A stretch of 64,000 bases of DNA, taken from the NCBI GenBank assembly GCA_963750995.1, contig CAVVST010000003.1:1-64000 (forward strand), written 5' to 3'. The position numbers were made by a program, and so were the translations under genes. Below the pieces are notes generated by a model. That model made no database searches. It was not told where the DNA came from and saw only the letters and a program-made list of their open reading frames with translations. This DNA is from CAVVST01 sp963750995 (lineage in GTDB: Bacteria > Acidobacteriota > Vicinamibacteria > Vicinamibacterales > UBA2999). This document shows, piece after piece, positions 62,630 to 64,000 of the stretch. Position 1 is the first letter of the stretch. Each line of letters begins with the position of its first letter.

Positions 62630-64000
62630 CTACGCGCGCGAGATCGTCGGTACCCAGGGATCCTCGGCCCAGCCCGGGCCGTGGCGCGCCACTTCGACGT
62701 CGATCAGATACGGCTTGCCGTCTGCTGCGTGCCGGCGCGCGCGGCCGAGGGCGGCCTTGAGGTCGGCGGGCGTCTTCGCCCGCTCCCCGTCCACGCCAAA
62801 GCCCTTCGCGATCGACGCCATGTCGATATCGGGCTTGCCCAGGTAGTCGTGCACGAACTTGTTCGCGTCGATCGATCGGCCGGCGCCGCCGAGATTCGCC
62901 AGGGCGCGGTTGTGCGGGCCGCTGTAGGCGTGGTTGTTGTAGACGACCACCGTGACCGGCAGTTGTAGTCGCGCCATATTCCAGAGCGCCGTGGGCCCGA
63001 ACAGGAACGAGCCGTCACCGACCAGGCAGATGACCTGCTTGCCCGGCCTGGCGATCTGGACGCCGGCTGCCGTGCCGATGCCCGAGCCGAGATGCGCACC
63101 GTAGTAGAAGAAGATCTCGCGCCCGCCGCGTGGATCGAACTCGAAGCTGTGGGCGATGTCCACCGACCCCGCCTCGTGGACGACGATCGCGTCGCGGTCG
63201 GCCCACTGCGCCACCTCGTACGTGACCCGGTCAGCCTCGAGCGGGCTCGCATCCCACAACGGGTTGCGTGAGACGAGCGCGCGCAGCTGCCGCGCCCGCG
63301 CGCTGAACTCCCGCACTTCGTTGGCGCGCTCTGCCATCCGCGCCTTGAGTGCCGGCGTCAGCAGATCGTTCAGCGCCGCCAGCAAGTCCTCGGTGCCGTA
63401 TGCGACATCCGCTACCAGCGGCGCGGCCGTTGTCATCACGTTGCCGATGCTCGCTGCATCGTTGCGCATGTCGATGAACGCCGTCCGGCGCGAGACCATC
63501 GGCGTCGCGGAGTTGTGCTGGAGCTTGTTGCCGATGTTGATGACCAGATCCGGCTCGGTGGGATACGCGAGCGACTCGACGCGGCCGCCCGGAACGCCGC
63601 CCACCCAGAGCGGATGCTGCTGCGGAAAGCTGGCGTGCACCTGCCGTGCCTGCGTCACCGGCATGCCGAGCAGCTCGGCGAGCTGGACGACCTTGTCGAA
63701 TGCCTTCGCCTTGTAGATCTCGTCGCCGACGATGAGGAGCGGACGCCGCGCGTCAACCAGCAGCTTCGCGGCGCGCTGGACCTCCACCGGATTCGGCCGG
63801 ACACGCATCCGTGGATCGACCTGATCGTGCCGGATGATCTCCGCGGTGATCTTCTCCGACGTGAAGTCGGAGTGCCAGTTCATGTAGGTCGGCCCGTACG
63901 GCGGGGTCCACGCGACGCGGAACGCGCGGCGCACCGTCTCGGGAATCTGCGCGGCCGCGCGCGACGACCACGTCAGCTTCGTCATCGGCTCGGTCAGCCG
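62630..64000 (-). CDS. Thiamine-diphosphate-dependent enzyme (acetolactate synthase/benzoylformate decarboxylase-like), N-terminus outside window
   Basis: At least 457 residues; the 5' end is cut at 64000. The central domain (PNPVEVQRAAKLLVDARRPLLIVGDEI) and the pyrophosphate-binding C-terminal domain (ICLVGDGSFLFGPTALWNMARLQLPVTVVVYNNHAYSG, a GDG...NN motif) identify the TPP superfamily. Acetolactate synthase, benzoylformate decarboxylase and oxalyl-CoA decarboxylase share this layout, so the substrate cannot be assigned from the fragment. Co-directional with the cytochrome c gene. Confidence 0.85.
   Translation of the reverse strand, partial: RLTEPMTKLTWSSRAAAQIPETVRRAFRVAWTPPYGPTYMNWHSDFTSEKITAEIIRHDQVDPRMRVRPNPVEVQRAAKLLVDARRPLLIVGDEIYKAKAFDKVVQLAELLGMPVTQARQVHASFPQQHPLWVGGVPGGRVESLAYPTEPDLVINIGNKLQHNSATPMVSRRTAFIDMRNDAASIGNVMTTAAPLVADVAYGTEDLLAALNDLLTPALKARMAERANEVREFSARARQLRALVSRNPLWDASPLEADRVTYEVAQWADRDAIVVHEAGSVDIAHSFEFDPRGGREIFFYYGAHLGSGIGTAAGVQIARPGKQVICLVGDGSFLFGPTALWNMARLQLPVTVVVYNNHAYSGPHNRALANLGGAGRSIDANKFVHDYLGKPDIDMASIAKGFGVDGERAKTPADLKAALGRARRHAADGKPYLIDVEVARHGPGWAEDPWVPTISRA

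Overview
The window is GC-rich and gene-dense. Its gene content suggests a soil-type Acidobacteriota, probably Vicinamibacteria-like. This is an inference from many DUF5916, DUF4139, carboxypeptidase-regulatory-like, PEGA and PQQ-enzyme genes, a Gram-negative envelope repertoire (TonB-type, outer-membrane barrel, lipoproteins), and dense GTAG-headed REP palindromes. No ribosomal RNA or other decisive marker is present.

Layout. 1-3.6 kb: tRNA-Asn, a DUF4203 membrane protein and the conserved block SRP RNA-dnaX-ybaB-recR (same order as the Bacillus scr-dnaX-yaaK-recR block). 3.7-9.1 kb: a lysine/diaminopimelate operon, asd-lysC-dapB-dapA-M20 peptidase. 9.1-13.7 kb: msrB and pirin, then a giant coiled-coil pseudo-receiver/PEGA protein. 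13.7-20.6 kb: a heme-binding carboxypeptidase-regulatory-like protein, GYD protein, PQQ sugar dehydrogenase, a lipoprotein and an ArsR-SRPBCC-DinB operon. 20.7-23.6 kb: two receiver proteins and a triple-PAS histidine kinase. 23.6-31 kb: a heavily frameshifted sulfite-oxidase-like gene, a hydrolase, a second carboxypeptidase-regulatory-like heme protein, a lipoprotein and an Uup-type ABC-F ATPase. 31.0-31.9 kb: a 3' tRNA-Pro remnant (likely integration scar) and a frameshifted UPF0175/DUF3368 toxin-antitoxin pair. 32-36 kb: DUF2914, a three-gene membrane module and an ATP-dependent DNA ligase. 36.4-40 kb: a pseudokinase/PEGA protein with a TonB-type partner. 40-49 kb: DUF2277, vWA protein, lectin-like lipoprotein, DinB and a double hybrid histidine kinase. 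49-64 kb: DUF5916 barrel, PQQ dehydrogenase, cupin, MBL hydrolase, Tat flavoprotein, an ECF sigma/anti-sigma pair, GxxExxY, DUF4139, di-heme cytochrome c and a TPP enzyme cut by the window end.

The most interesting signal is regulatory. A motif TGCAAGAAAT - 11 nt - CGTTC occurs three times with identical spacing: in front of the anti-sigma gene (inside the 3' end of the sigma gene), in front of the DUF4139 gene, and 15 kb away in front of the vWA gene. I infer it is the promoter of the ECF sigma factor encoded here, giving a regulon with autoregulation.

Two genome-wide themes stand out. First, about 20 loci carry several families of GTAG-headed stem-loops plus GGTCTGACC repeats. Many lie inside genes in frame or form gene starts and ends (dnaX, M20 peptidase, hydrolase, ligase, sigma factor, coiled-coil protein, hybrid kinase). 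Second, many otherwise normal genes between 14-32 kb and 45-55 kb are broken by single-base shifts, mostly +1. This points to an insertion-prone, unpolished assembly rather than real decay, so products there should be read as reconstructed genes.
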